22,015 nt of DNA from Gammaproteobacteria bacterium (GTDB lineage Bacteria; Pseudomonadota; Gammaproteobacteria; GCA-001735895). Position numbers and translations under genes: made by a program. Positions 7,409-13,741 of this stretch are shown here, piece after piece; the first letter of the stretch is position 1, and each line of letters begins with the position of its first letter. The notes beneath the pieces are model-generated. The model was not told where the DNA came from, searched no databases, and saw nothing but the letters and a program-made list of their open reading frames with translations. Location: contig QIJI01000338.1 of the NCBI GenBank assembly GCA_003231795.1, positions 1 to 22,015 on the forward strand, read 5' to 3'.

Positions 7409-8379
7409 GACTCGCCTCCTGCCAGCCCTGATTGCCCGACAATCATCGACATGACTGCCATTCGAACTGAAATGCCGAAACTGACCTGCTGCAAAATGAC
7501 TGACTGATTGCCATCCATTACGCTTGACTCGATTTCAACGCCTCGATTGACGGGGCCGGGGTGCATCACGATAGCGTCGGGTTTGGCGCGTTGCAGCCGT
7601 TCTTGTGTGAGTCCGTAGCTGCGAAAATATTCCTTTTCACTCGGCAATAACGCGCCACGCATTCTTTCTTTCTGTAAACGTAGCATGATCACCACATCGA
7701 CATCGGTGAGGCCGGTTTCAAGGTCTTCATAAATCGATACACCCAGTGCCTCGGTATCGACCGGTAACAAAGTGCGCGGCGCAATCACTCTGATTTCGGC
7801 AGTATTGAGTAAATTGAGTGCATGAATCTGTGACCGTGCAACGCGCGAATGCAATATATCGCCGACGATTGCGACTCGTAAGCCGGTGAACTCCTTTTTG
7901 TAATGTCGAATGGTGTACATATCGAGCATTGCCTGTGTCGGATGTTCGTGCTGGCCGTCACCGGCATTCAGTACCGAAACGCCGGGGCGTACATGCTGCG
8001 CGAAAAAATGGGCACTACCGCTGTCCTGATGACGAATCACGAACATATCAATTTGCATCGCTTCCAGATTTTGCAGTGTGTCCAGTAAGGACTCTCCCTT
8101 GACAGTTGCCGACGTATCGACATTGAGACTTAGAATATCTGCTGACAGGCGCTGTGCAGCCAGTTCAAAAGTGGATCGGGTACGAGTGCTGGCTTCGAAG
8201 AACAGGTTGGCGACAGTTTTGCCGCGTAGTATAGGTACTTTTTTAATCGTACGGTCGGTTACCGAGGTGAAGGATTCTGCGGTGTCGAGAATCTCGGTCA
8301 GAATCGTTTTGTCGAGGCCTTCGATGCTTAGAAAATGTCGCAGCCTGCCCTGGTCGTCAAGTTGAATATTATTCTCCAT
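7405..8379 (-). CDS. pyrB: Aspartate carbamoyltransferase catalytic subunit
   Basis: PyrB condenses carbamoyl phosphate and aspartate to carbamoyl aspartate, the committed step of pyrimidine synthesis. The protein (324 residues from this start) has the carbamoyl-phosphate motif FFEASTRTRSTFE near residues 60-72, the 80s loop with NVDTSATVKGESLLDT, the GDGQHEHPTQAMLD motif near 140-153, and MHPGPVNRGVE late in the chain. No pyrI is seen; with PyrC' it fits the class A enzyme type. I chose the ATG at 8379 because GGAG (8383-8386, minus strand) lies four bases upstream; the GTG at 8382 is only one base from it. The gene overlaps the end of pyrR by 11 bp. Confidence 0.95.
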   Translation of the reverse strand: MENNIQLDDQGRLRHFLSIEGLDKTILTEILDTAESFTSVTDRTIKKVPILRGKTVANLFFEASTRTRSTFELAAQRLSADILSLNVDTSATVKGESLLDTLQNLEAMQIDMFVIRHQDSGSAHFFAQHVRPGVSVLNAGDGQHEHPTQAMLDMYTIRHYKKEFTGLRVAIVGDILHSRVARSQIHALNLLNTAEIRVIAPRTLLPVDTEALGVSIYEDLETGLTDVDVVIMLRLQKERMRGALLPSEKEYFRSYGLTQERLQRAKPDAIVMHPGPVNRGVEIESSVMDGNQSVILQQVSFGISVRMAVMSMIVGQSGLAGGES

Positions 8380-8881
8380 CACGCTCCAACTGCCTGATGA
8401 CCAGCTTAAGCGGATCAGGGCCTTCGAGCTTTATATGGCAACCCGGATCCAGCTCCATGGTTGCAGCAACGATATCGGCCTGAATAGGAATTTCACGTGC
8501 ACCGCGGTCGATCAGAATCGCAAGCACGATTTGCCGAGGGCGTCCGTAGTCAAAAATTTCATTCATTGCTGCGCGAACGGTTCTGCCTGAATGCAGCACG
8601 TCGTCAACCAGGATGATGGTTTTATCGTCGATGTCGGTGGGTAAGCTTGATGGTTGCACGGTCGGGTGCAGGCCGTTGCGAGTAAAATCATCGCGATAAA
8701 ACGAAATATTCAATCGCCCCAGCTCGGCTTCCGGGTTGAGGGTCTGATGCAACTGTTGTGCTATCCACGCGCCGCCGGTTTCAATACCAACCAGGATGGG
8801 AGGGGAGTCGGAGGAAGAAAAATAGGGAGTCAGTGCCTGAGCCAGCTTTTCGATCAGTGATTCGACTGATGGTAGGGACAC
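8369..8881 (-). CDS. pyrR: PyrR, phosphoribosyltransferase-type pyrimidine regulator
   Basis: PyrR belongs to the type I phosphoribosyltransferases; it can act as uracil phosphoribosyltransferase and, in some bacteria, as a regulator of pyr genes. The PRPP-binding motif IILVDDVLHSGRT is at about residues 89-101, preceded by LVGIETGGAWIAQQL. I place the start at the GTG 8881-8879: a GGAG lies five bases upstream, the 170-residue product has the family's usual length, and a good -10 box lies between this GTG and an upstream in-frame ATG (8929-8927) that would give 16 extra unconserved residues without a ribosome-binding site. It leads the pyrR-pyrB-pyrC' operon. Confidence 0.9.
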   Translation of the reverse strand: MSLPSVESLIEKLAQALTPYFSSSDSPPILVGIETGGAWIAQQLHQTLNPEAELGRLNISFYRDDFTRNGLHPTVQPSSLPTDIDDKTIILVDDVLHSGRTVRAAMNEIFDYGRPRQIVLAILIDRGAREIPIQADIVAATMELDPGCHIKLEGPDPLKLVIRQLERDGE

Positions 8882-8890
8882 GAATACTCC
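8879..8890 (-). promoter_or_regulatory. Ribosome-binding site that fixes the pyrR GTG start
   Basis: On the minus strand GGAG (8890-8887) is followed after five bases by GTG (8881-8879). The competing ATG at 8929-8927 has no Shine-Dalgarno sequence, so this site decides the start. Confidence 0.6.
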
Positions 8891-8908
8891 ACTTCTAGAT
8901 GCGGACGC

Positions 8909-8917
8909 TTTATAGCA
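8909..8917 (-). promoter_or_regulatory. Extended -10 promoter box for pyrR-pyrB-pyrC'
   Basis: The minus strand reads TGCTATAAA, an extended -10 (TGn-TATAAA), about 28 bp before the pyrR GTG. No clear -35 box is visible, which extended -10 promoters tolerate. The predicted transcript start near 8902 lies downstream of the alternative ATG at 8929, supporting the shorter PyrR. Confidence 0.45.
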
Positions 8918-8946
8918 TATAACCGGCATGAAAACAGCAGGGCATC

Positions 8947-9210
8947 CTAAAAATGCGCTTTTTCAGCGATTGCCGCGTCACCGATTTTTGCTCCTGCAAA
9001 ATCGGCATACCGTACATCCCTGTACATAAGCTCCGTGCTGGTGCGCCAGCCCGGTCGATCCTCATGTACTAAAGTACACTCCGGTTCTCGGCTCTGGCTC
9101 CTGCTCCGATCTACCTCCGGGACGCCGGACCGCTACATCCATGTAGTCGTGCGCGCGGTGCTCCGATGCGTCGGACCGCCTTGCACTCACTGAAAAATCA
9201 CTATTTTTAG
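8947..9210. mobile_element. Element A: hairpin-rich MITE-like repeat
   Basis: This 264-bp non-coding element fills most of the pyrR-ruvX gap. Its ends are imperfect inverted repeats: left 8947-8968 (CTAAAAATGCGC, then TTTTTCAGCG), right 9188-9210 on the other strand (CTAAAAATAGTG, then ATTTTTCAGTG). Inside lie a strong hairpin at 8981-9005 (CCGATTTTTGC / GCAAAATCGG around TCCT) and three small palindromes: 9012-9025 (GTACA-TCCC-TGTAC), 9065-9078 (TGTACT-AA-AGTACA) and 9133-9146 (CTACAT-CC-ATGTAG). GCTCCTGC occurs at 8990-8997 and 9097-9104. The block 9086-9118 matches element B at 26 of 33 positions. There is no transposase, so if mobile it is non-autonomous. It may alternatively be a structured repeat of REP type. 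Confidence 0.6.
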
Positions 9211-9234
9211 AGATACCCTGTAGTTCTTCGGTAA

Positions 9235-9648
9235 TTATGGCTGATCGTAATCGCGCAACCAGGATTCGGTGATCAGCAGCGCACTGAGACTGTCTATTTC
9301 AGCCTTTGTTTTTCTATGCCCCGATTCGATTGCCATCTGATAGGCTTCACGTGTTGTCAGCCTTTCATCGACGAGAGTAGTTTTGATTCCGAATCGACCC
9401 TCCAGCTGGCGTCCAAATCGGTGTGCACGCGAGCTTATTTCCTGTTCTCCACCTTCCATGTCGAGCGGCAATCCTACTATCAGCTGCTGTGGATGCCATT
9501 CATTCAGCAGGCCTTCGATGCGTTTCCAGTCGTTGTTTTTAATGGCGTCGAGCGGGCTGGCGAGTCGAGTCACAGTCTGGCCTACCGCAACACCAATAGA
9601 GTGACTGCCAAAATCGAATCCGATGACGGTCTTGATTCCGTCAGGCAT
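9235..9648 (-). CDS. ruvX: RuvX/YqgF, putative pre-16S rRNA nuclease
   Basis: A 137-residue RNase H-fold protein of the YqgF family, implicated in 16S rRNA 5'-end maturation and earlier proposed as a Holliday-junction resolvase. The family landmarks are in order: GFDFGSHSIGVAVGQ (10-24, with catalytic D12), LIVGLPLDMEGGEQE (56-70), VDERLTTREA (93-102) and DSLSALLI (119-126, with D119). Length is normal for the family. The ATG start overlaps the end of yqgE by eight bases, the common yqgE-ruvX arrangement in gammaproteobacteria. It is the last gene before element A, which may separate this operon from pyrR. Confidence 0.94.
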   Translation of the reverse strand: MPDGIKTVIGFDFGSHSIGVAVGQTVTRLASPLDAIKNNDWKRIEGLLNEWHPQQLIVGLPLDMEGGEQEISSRAHRFGRQLEGRFGIKTTLVDERLTTREAYQMAIESGHRKTKAEIDSLSALLITESWLRDYDQP

Positions 9649-10207
9649 TCCCGCTCACAGGGGAGAGCATGTTGATATCAAAACCCAGCGAATCAAATGC
9701 CACTTGCCATTTGTCTTCTGTTTTTTGATGGAACAGCAGATCGGGGTTACAAGTCGAAGTGAGCCATGAGTTTTGCTGTAATTCCGATTCGAGTTGCCCG
9801 GAGGCCCATCCCGAAAACCCGAGAATCACGAGATAGTCGTCGGGCCCGTCATCTGCGGCAATAGCACGCAAAATATCGAGCGAACTGGTCAGATGAATTC
9901 CACTGGAGACTTCGACACTGTTTTGCCAGGAATCGGCGTTAGAGTGCAGTACAAAACCCTGTTCCAGTTGCACCGGACCGCCGATGTAAACCGGCTGGTT
10001 TTTAGTGCCTTCGTTTTCACAGTTGATATCGAGCTGGATAAAAATGTCGTCCAGAACCTGGGTAGTTTCGTGGTTTACCACAAGACCCATACTGCCGTGC
10101 TCGCTGTGTTCGCACATGTAGATCAGGCTGGAGGCAAAAATAGGGTCTTTGATTGCCGGGGTTGCAATCAGGCATTGATCGACAAGACTGGCGCTTTGCT
10201 CTGTCAT
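9641..10207 (-). CDS. yqgE: YqgE/AlgH family protein
   Basis: A 188-residue UPF0301 (AlgH/YqgE) protein of unknown biochemical role; in Pseudomonas the orthologue was named for an effect on alginate gene expression. Typical features are QCLIATPAIKDPIFASSLIYM, CEHSEHGSMGLVVNH, PVYIGGPVQLEQGFVLHS and LVILGFSGWASGQLESEL. I chose the ATG at 10207 because the protein then begins with MTEQSASLVDQCLIA, as other members do. The ATG at 10237 would add ten residues encoded entirely by a mobile-element fragment (10208-10252). That fragment forms the whole leader up to the chosen ATG, and no good Shine-Dalgarno sequence is visible. Confidence 0.9.
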   Translation of the reverse strand: MTEQSASLVDQCLIATPAIKDPIFASSLIYMCEHSEHGSMGLVVNHETTQVLDDIFIQLDINCENEGTKNQPVYIGGPVQLEQGFVLHSNADSWQNSVEVSSGIHLTSSLDILRAIAADDGPDDYLVILGFSGWASGQLESELQQNSWLTSTCNPDLLFHQKTEDKWQVAFDSLGFDINMLSPVSGNA

Positions 10208-10252
10208 AGACAAGCTAACTGAACTCGTAATTATCATGCTGAAAGAGCACTA
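10208..10252 (-). repeat. Fragment of element C end between tonB and yqgE
   Basis: These 45 bp match the right end of element C (17529-17573) at 39 positions. The match begins AGACAAGCTAACTGAA at 10208 and ends GCACTA at 10252. The outermost bases read TAGTGC on the minus strand, and TAG is the stop codon of tonB, just as the left end of element C contains the stop codon of pilJ. Only this end is present, and it stops exactly next to the yqgE ATG, so it is probably a decayed remnant. Confidence 0.75.
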
Positions 10253-11140
10253 GCTTACTCCGCTTTTGGTCTGAAATCGATTGCTTTTGAAGTCCCAGGT
10301 TCTAATGATGACTATCTGGTCAGCGCGTTCTTTCAATTCCTCAGGAAAGGGCGCAAAAGGTTGCGCTATGCGCAGAATACGTCTCGCTGCCTCGTCGAGA
10401 ACGCTAGTGCCGGAAGAGCTGGTAATTTCAACCTTAATCACCTCGCCGGTTGCATTCAGCCATACACTCATGCGTAGGCGTCCATTGAGATTATTGAGTC
10501 GTGCTTCCTGCGGATAATTCAAATTGCCGGTTTTTTCGATCTTCTGTACCCAACCGGCGAGATAGCTGGCTTCGATTGCCTTGCGCGTGCTGGCGGTCAG
10601 GGTGATTGTTTTGGGGCGCTTGGCATAGTCGATTGTCATTTTCCGTATTTCGGCCTGCAAGCGCGAAATTTTGCTCTGGCGTTGTTCGATCTCGCTCGAT
10701 TGTTGTGTGTCTGACTGCTGTTCGCGGCGTTGGGTTTGCTGCTTGATGAAGCTGTCGGATTCATTCTGGGTCAGGTAATAGAGACTGTTAAGAGCGATCT
10801 GTTGCTTTCGTTGTTCGCTGCGATCCTGATCGGACAATCCTTTTTGATCAATCGGTGTAGGCGCTGATACCGGCGCACTCGGTCGCGCTTTGTCATCGGC
10901 CTTGCCGCCACCAGCCTGGTCGGCCTGTGCCAGAAAATCGGGATTTTCGACTTCTTCAAAACTTCGTGAATTGGCGAGAATGATATCAAGACTTGGGATC
11001 GCATCCTGGTTGGCTGGCTGTGACCGGGTAAAGCCAACCCCCAGCACGACGATTGCGTGCAGCATTAACGCCAGAAACAGCGTGAAACCGAGACGGTCGC
11101 TGGCGGAAATACGGAGCCTGATATCTTGAGACTGTGCCAT
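10250..11140 (-). CDS. tonB: TonB family protein (positional match to TonB3)
   Basis: A 296-residue TonB-like energy transducer: a short cytoplasmic N terminus, one membrane helix (about 17-37, LGFTLFLALMLHAIVVLGVGF), a long polar, Gln-rich periplasmic linker (about 60-195, including a coiled-coil-prone stretch), and a C-terminal TonB domain (about 200-285) with NYPQEARLNNLNGRLRMSVW, then a GEVIKVEITSSSG strand and AARRILRIAQPFAPFP. The Pro-Lys repeats of classical TonB are absent. The gene occupies the position of P. aeruginosa tonB3, which is known to affect twitching motility and pilus assembly, so a link to the surrounding pil genes is plausible. Its TAG stop lies within a fragment of a mobile element. 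Confidence 0.88.
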   Translation of the reverse strand: MAQSQDIRLRISASDRLGFTLFLALMLHAIVVLGVGFTRSQPANQDAIPSLDIILANSRSFEEVENPDFLAQADQAGGGKADDKARPSAPVSAPTPIDQKGLSDQDRSEQRKQQIALNSLYYLTQNESDSFIKQQTQRREQQSDTQQSSEIEQRQSKISRLQAEIRKMTIDYAKRPKTITLTASTRKAIEASYLAGWVQKIEKTGNLNYPQEARLNNLNGRLRMSVWLNATGEVIKVEITSSSGTSVLDEAARRILRIAQPFAPFPEELKERADQIVIIRTWDFKSNRFQTKSGVS

Positions 11141-11195
11141 AGTTGGACACTATTGTGCCAAGAATCAGTCGAGATAACCAGCTAATCCCATTGAA

Positions 11196-12479
11196 TTAAT
11201 TAACAATTTTAATTGGCCAGTTGGTTGTAAATTCGAGTTTTTCAGCCATTGATCGGCTAACCAGAATTTCACGTGACTCGGTAATGATCAAATAATCGTC
11301 GATTTCGAGCGCATCTGATAGCATTTTATGTCCGTTGACCCCATCCACCATCAACGAGGTGGCCGCAACATCGGCGCGTACCGGGTCACGCATCAATACC
11401 GTCGCCGAGCTTTGGCCGCGCGAAGATTCACCACTTCGTGGGTCGATAATATGATGGGCTTTAGCTCCGCCCTGTCGATACTGTCGTTGGTAGTTTCCGG
11501 AGGTAAACAGGCTGTACCTTCCTTCGATGTCGATAGACGCAATAGCACCGGGAGCGTAAGGGTTCTGAATGCCGATTCGCCAGGCTTTGCCAAAGCGACT
11601 TCCGGAAGTTAACAGGTCTCCCCCGGCATTGACGATATAGTCGGTAATCTCGTGGGCGTCGAGAAATTCGCCGATCAGACCAATGGCGTAACCTTTGGCG
11701 ATTCCGCCGAGATCAATTTGCAGATGCCGATTGCGGCTGCTGGCAACCTGGGCATTGATTTCCAGGTCATCCATGCCGGGTAAATCTGACTTGATCGCGT
11801 TAATGCTATCGACATCGATGTTTGAATCGTGAAATCCGTATGCGGCGATCAGCTTGCCAAGGGCAGGGTTGAAGAGGCCATTGGTTGCGCGGTAATATTT
11901 TTGACTTAGTTGCAACAACGGTTGCAGGGACCGGGGTACGGGCACATTTTCACCTTTAGCCAGCGCTTGATTAAACCGTGTCAGATCACTGTCTTCCCAT
12001 GCGTGCCATTGTTTGCGGTAAGTTTTCAGCCGGGCTTCAATTTCAGCCAGCAAGGTTTCAGCCCGAGCCAGATCCTGCGTGATCAGGGTGATTTTGATTA
12101 TGGTACCGAATTCGAGCAAATGTTGCTCGACCAGACGATCTTTGCGCTCGCAACCAGCGAGTACGAGCAGGCATAGCAGAAACCCGACTAGCCCGCATTT
12201 CTCACCACCTTTCGTAGCGATATGCACATGGATGTGCAGTAGTAGAGCAATGCAGGAGCAATTGCCGAGACGGCGAAAGGTGGTATCCCACGTGTCTTTC
12301 GCGACCGAAGAGCGCGCAGGCATTGTCGACACACTGTTGAGCGCTCTGACCGAGTGAAAGTCATGTGGGATACCGCATAGCGCTGTCGCAGTACGACTGC
12401 ATGGATGCAGGAGGTAGAGCAATGCAGGAGCAATTGCCGAGAAGGGGTGGTGAGAAATGCGGGCTAGTGGTCGAACCAC
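11196..12479 (-). CDS. apbE: ApbE-type FAD:protein FMN transferase lipoprotein, interrupted in frame by a MITE
   Basis: ApbE transfers FMN from FAD to threonines of target proteins in the periplasm. The core is intact: TNGLFNPALGKLI, DLGGIAKGYA (about 256-265 here), VNAGGDLLTSG, HHIIDPRSG (about 342-350) and the metal-site region DPVRADVAATSLMVDG. The start proposed is the GTG 12479-12477, sharing a base with the gshB TAG. The first five codons encode MVRPL; element B then adds 92 codons without a stop (residues 6-97), and the sequence resumes with VGFLLCLLVLAGC, a lipobox with Cys 110. Without the insert this would be MVRPL-VGFLLCLLVLAGC, a standard lipoprotein signal with Cys 18 in a 335-residue protein. 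An internal GTG at 12227 could restart translation, but no ribosome-binding site is visible. Export may be impaired. Confidence 0.8.
   Translation of the reverse strand: MVRPLARISHHPFSAIAPALLYLLHPCSRTATALCGIPHDFHSVRALNSVSTMPARSSVAKDTWDTTFRRLGNCSCIALLLHIHVHIATKGGEKCGLVGFLLCLLVLAGCERKDRLVEQHLLEFGTIIKITLITQDLARAETLLAEIEARLKTYRKQWHAWEDSDLTRFNQALAKGENVPVPRSLQPLLQLSQKYYRATNGLFNPALGKLIAAYGFHDSNIDVDSINAIKSDLPGMDDLEINAQVASSRNRHLQIDLGGIAKGYAIGLIGEFLDAHEITDYIVNAGGDLLTSGSRFGKAWRIGIQNPYAPGAIASIDIEGRYSLFTSGNYQRQYRQGGAKAHHIIDPRSGESSRGQSSATVLMRDPVRADVAATSLMVDGVNGHKMLSDALEIDDYLIITESREILVSRSMAEKLEFTTNWPIKIVN
12242..12270 (+). repeat. 29-bp direct repeat inside element B, copy 1
   Basis: This block begins GTAGAGCAATGCAGGAGC and is identical over 29 bp to 12414-12442. 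It follows the palindrome at 12223-12238, as copy 2 follows the palindrome at 12397-12410, so the element contains a duplicated palindrome-plus-block module. Confidence 0.85.
12414..12442 (+). repeat. 29-bp direct repeat inside element B, copy 2
   Basis: Second identical copy of the block at 12242-12270. Extended by four bases on its left (12410-12442) and read on the minus strand, it matches element A 9086-9118 at 26 of 33 positions. Confidence 0.85.
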
Positions 12480-12481
12480 TA
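12465..12481. other. 7-bp hairpin over the gshB stop
   Basis: TAGTGGT-TCG-ACCACTA on the minus strand forms a perfect 7-bp stem with a three-base loop. It contains the gshB TAG and the proposed apbE GTG, and its far arm runs into the end of element B. No T run follows, so it is not a standard terminator; it may affect coupling between gshB and apbE. Confidence 0.4.
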
Positions 12482-13435
12482 AACGGAGAGCCGTTGTTCG
12501 ATACACTCGAATAGATCTGCACTGATGTTGATTTCGAATTCCCGATCGAGTTCGCGGATGCAGGTCGGGCTGGTTACATTAATTTCGGTAATGTAGTCAC
12601 CGATAACATCGATACCGACAAAAATCAGGCCCCGTGCTCGCAATTCCGGTCCAATTTGATGGCAAAGCCATTGGTCACGCTCACTCAAAGCTTGTCCGCG
12701 GGTAGTGGCGCCGGCAGCGATATTGCCTCGATTTTCACCTTTGGCAGGCAGCCTTGCGAGCGCGTAAGGAATCGCGATACCGTCGATCAGCAAGATTCGT
12801 TTATCGCCCTCGCTAATTTCGGGAATATAACGTTGCACCATAATTTGAGAACGGCCGTCATTGGAGACCGCTTCGATAATAGCGTTGGTATTTCGATCGC
12901 CGGCTTGTACCCGGAAAATTGATTTTCCACCCATACCGTCCAGAGGTTTGATAATGACGTCGCGGTGTTGCTCAACAAAGGCTTTCAGCAACCCGCTGTC
13001 GCGACTGACACGGGTATCGACACAACACTCGGGGAAGTTTCGGGTGAACAGCTTTTCATTGCAATCACGCAGGCTGGCAGGTTTGTTGACTATCAACACG
13101 CCGCTTTCTTCAGCCTGCTCCAACAGGTAAGTGGAATAAATGTATTCCAGGTCAAATGGCGGGTCCTTGCGCATTAAAATGGCCTCCAGATCGGCCAGTT
13201 TGCAGGTGCCTGTCTGCTTGACATCAAACCAGTGTTCGTTGTCATCCTGCAGTGACAAGGTCTGATACTGCCCCATGGCAACCCCGTTATCGAAAAATAA
13301 ATCTTGCTGCTGAAAATAATAGATCTCCCAGTCTCGATGCCGGGCTTCAAGCATCATCGCCAGAGTGGAATCTTTCCAGGGTTTAATAGACTCTATCGGG
13401 TCCATCACGACGCCGAGTTTACGGGTAGCGGACAT
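12479..13435 (-). CDS. gshB: Glutathione synthetase
   Basis: GshB ligates glycine to gamma-glutamylcysteine with ATP, the second step of glutathione synthesis. The protein has the N-terminal KLGVVMDPIESIKPWKDSTL segment and the ATP-grasp features KPLDGMGGKSIFRV, MVQRYIPEISEGDKRILLIDG, RLPAKGENRGNIAAG and the C-terminal VTSPTCIRELD. I chose the ATG at 13435 because KLGVVMDP then begins at residue 6 and the length is 318, as in E. coli and Pseudomonas. An in-frame ATG at 13465 would add ten residues; neither has a clear ribosome-binding site. It diverges from pilG and heads the gshB-apbE-tonB-yqgE-ruvX series, which matches P. aeruginosa order except for apbE. Confidence 0.94.
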   Translation of the reverse strand: MSATRKLGVVMDPIESIKPWKDSTLAMMLEARHRDWEIYYFQQQDLFFDNGVAMGQYQTLSLQDDNEHWFDVKQTGTCKLADLEAILMRKDPPFDLEYIYSTYLLEQAEESGVLIVNKPASLRDCNEKLFTRNFPECCVDTRVSRDSGLLKAFVEQHRDVIIKPLDGMGGKSIFRVQAGDRNTNAIIEAVSNDGRSQIMVQRYIPEISEGDKRILLIDGIAIPYALARLPAKGENRGNIAAGATTRGQALSERDQWLCHQIGPELRARGLIFVGIDVIGDYITEINVTSPTCIRELDREFEINISADLFECIEQRLSV

Positions 13436-13686
13436 GGCAGAATTGATCAATCGTGGTTGCGTCATTAATCGAAGCAGGAATACTACTGAAATAAGCCGGT
13501 GAGCACATTAAAATTTCACCTGGGTAATACGCAGCCGTTGCAAAAGACTGCTTGTTAAACATCGCTTTTTGGACTACTTTTCAGGTTGGTGGTATTTGTA
13601 AAAACAGTCAGTGAAAATCGTATCGGAATCATAGAATTTACATCACCTAGTCTTAATAAATCACTGGTTTTGCTTGAATAAATACA

Positions 13687-13692
13687 TATAAT
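13687..13692 (+). promoter_or_regulatory. -10 box for the pilG operon
   Basis: A perfect TATAAT about 50 bp before the pilG GTG, in the 306-bp divergent gshB-pilG gap that holds no gene. No good -35 hexamer lies 16-18 bp upstream, so an activator may be needed. Transcription would start near 13700, just before the hairpin at 13706. Confidence 0.4.
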
Positions 13693-13705
13693 CTAATCGT
13701 AGCAA

Positions 13706-13721
13706 AGTGGGGGGACCCACT
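13706..13721 (+). promoter_or_regulatory. GC-rich hairpin at the 5' end of the pilG leader
   Basis: AGTGGG-GGGA-CCCACT gives a perfect 6-bp stem with a GGGA tetraloop, placed almost at the predicted 5' end of the pilG mRNA. Such a stem could protect the transcript or be bound by a regulator. No T run follows it, so it is not an intrinsic terminator. The pilG ribosome-binding site (GGGGG, about 13733-13737) lies outside the stem. Confidence 0.4.
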
Positions 13722-13741
13722 GTTTATCCATTGGGGGTTAT

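Larger units (their letters stand above)
12189..12466. mobile_element. Element B: 276-bp MITE with perfect terminal repeats
   Basis: The ends are perfect 23-bp inverted repeats at 12187-12209 and 12446-12468; the left one begins ACTAGCCCGCATTTCTCACC. Both ends carry TA (12189-12190 and 12465-12466), which I read as a TA target duplication. The element has three hairpin domains: 12204-12284 (outer arms ACCACCTTTCG / CGAAAGGTGGT), about 12285-12370 (ATCCCACGTG facing CATGTGGGAT) and about 12371-12451. The first and third domains hold the small palindromes TGCACAT-GG-ATGTGCA (12223-12238) and CTGCAT-GG-ATGCAG (12397-12410). It encodes no transposase. On the minus strand it reads without a stop through the apbE frame. 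TA duplication is typical of IS630/Tc1-mariner-type elements, but I cannot assign the parent family. Confidence 0.82.

Noticed and set aside
8929..9234. Intrinsic terminator after ruvX from the 8981-9005 hairpin
   Set aside because: The stem is strong, but no T run follows on the minus strand and it is an internal part of element A. It could still slow transcription.
12188..12433. Open frame of 81 residues on the minus strand, and similar ones inside element B
   Set aside because: They lie wholly within the hairpin-rich element and arise from its repeats; no family resemblance and no ribosome-binding site.
12227..12506. ATG at 12506 as the start of apbE
   Set aside because: It lies within the end of gshB, has no ribosome-binding site and adds nine residues before the GTG that gives the proper signal peptide in the reconstructed gene.
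13660..13692. Sigma-54 promoter upstream of pilG
   Set aside because: GG at 13666-13667 is not followed by GC at the required 10-base distance; the TATAAT box fits sigma-70 better.
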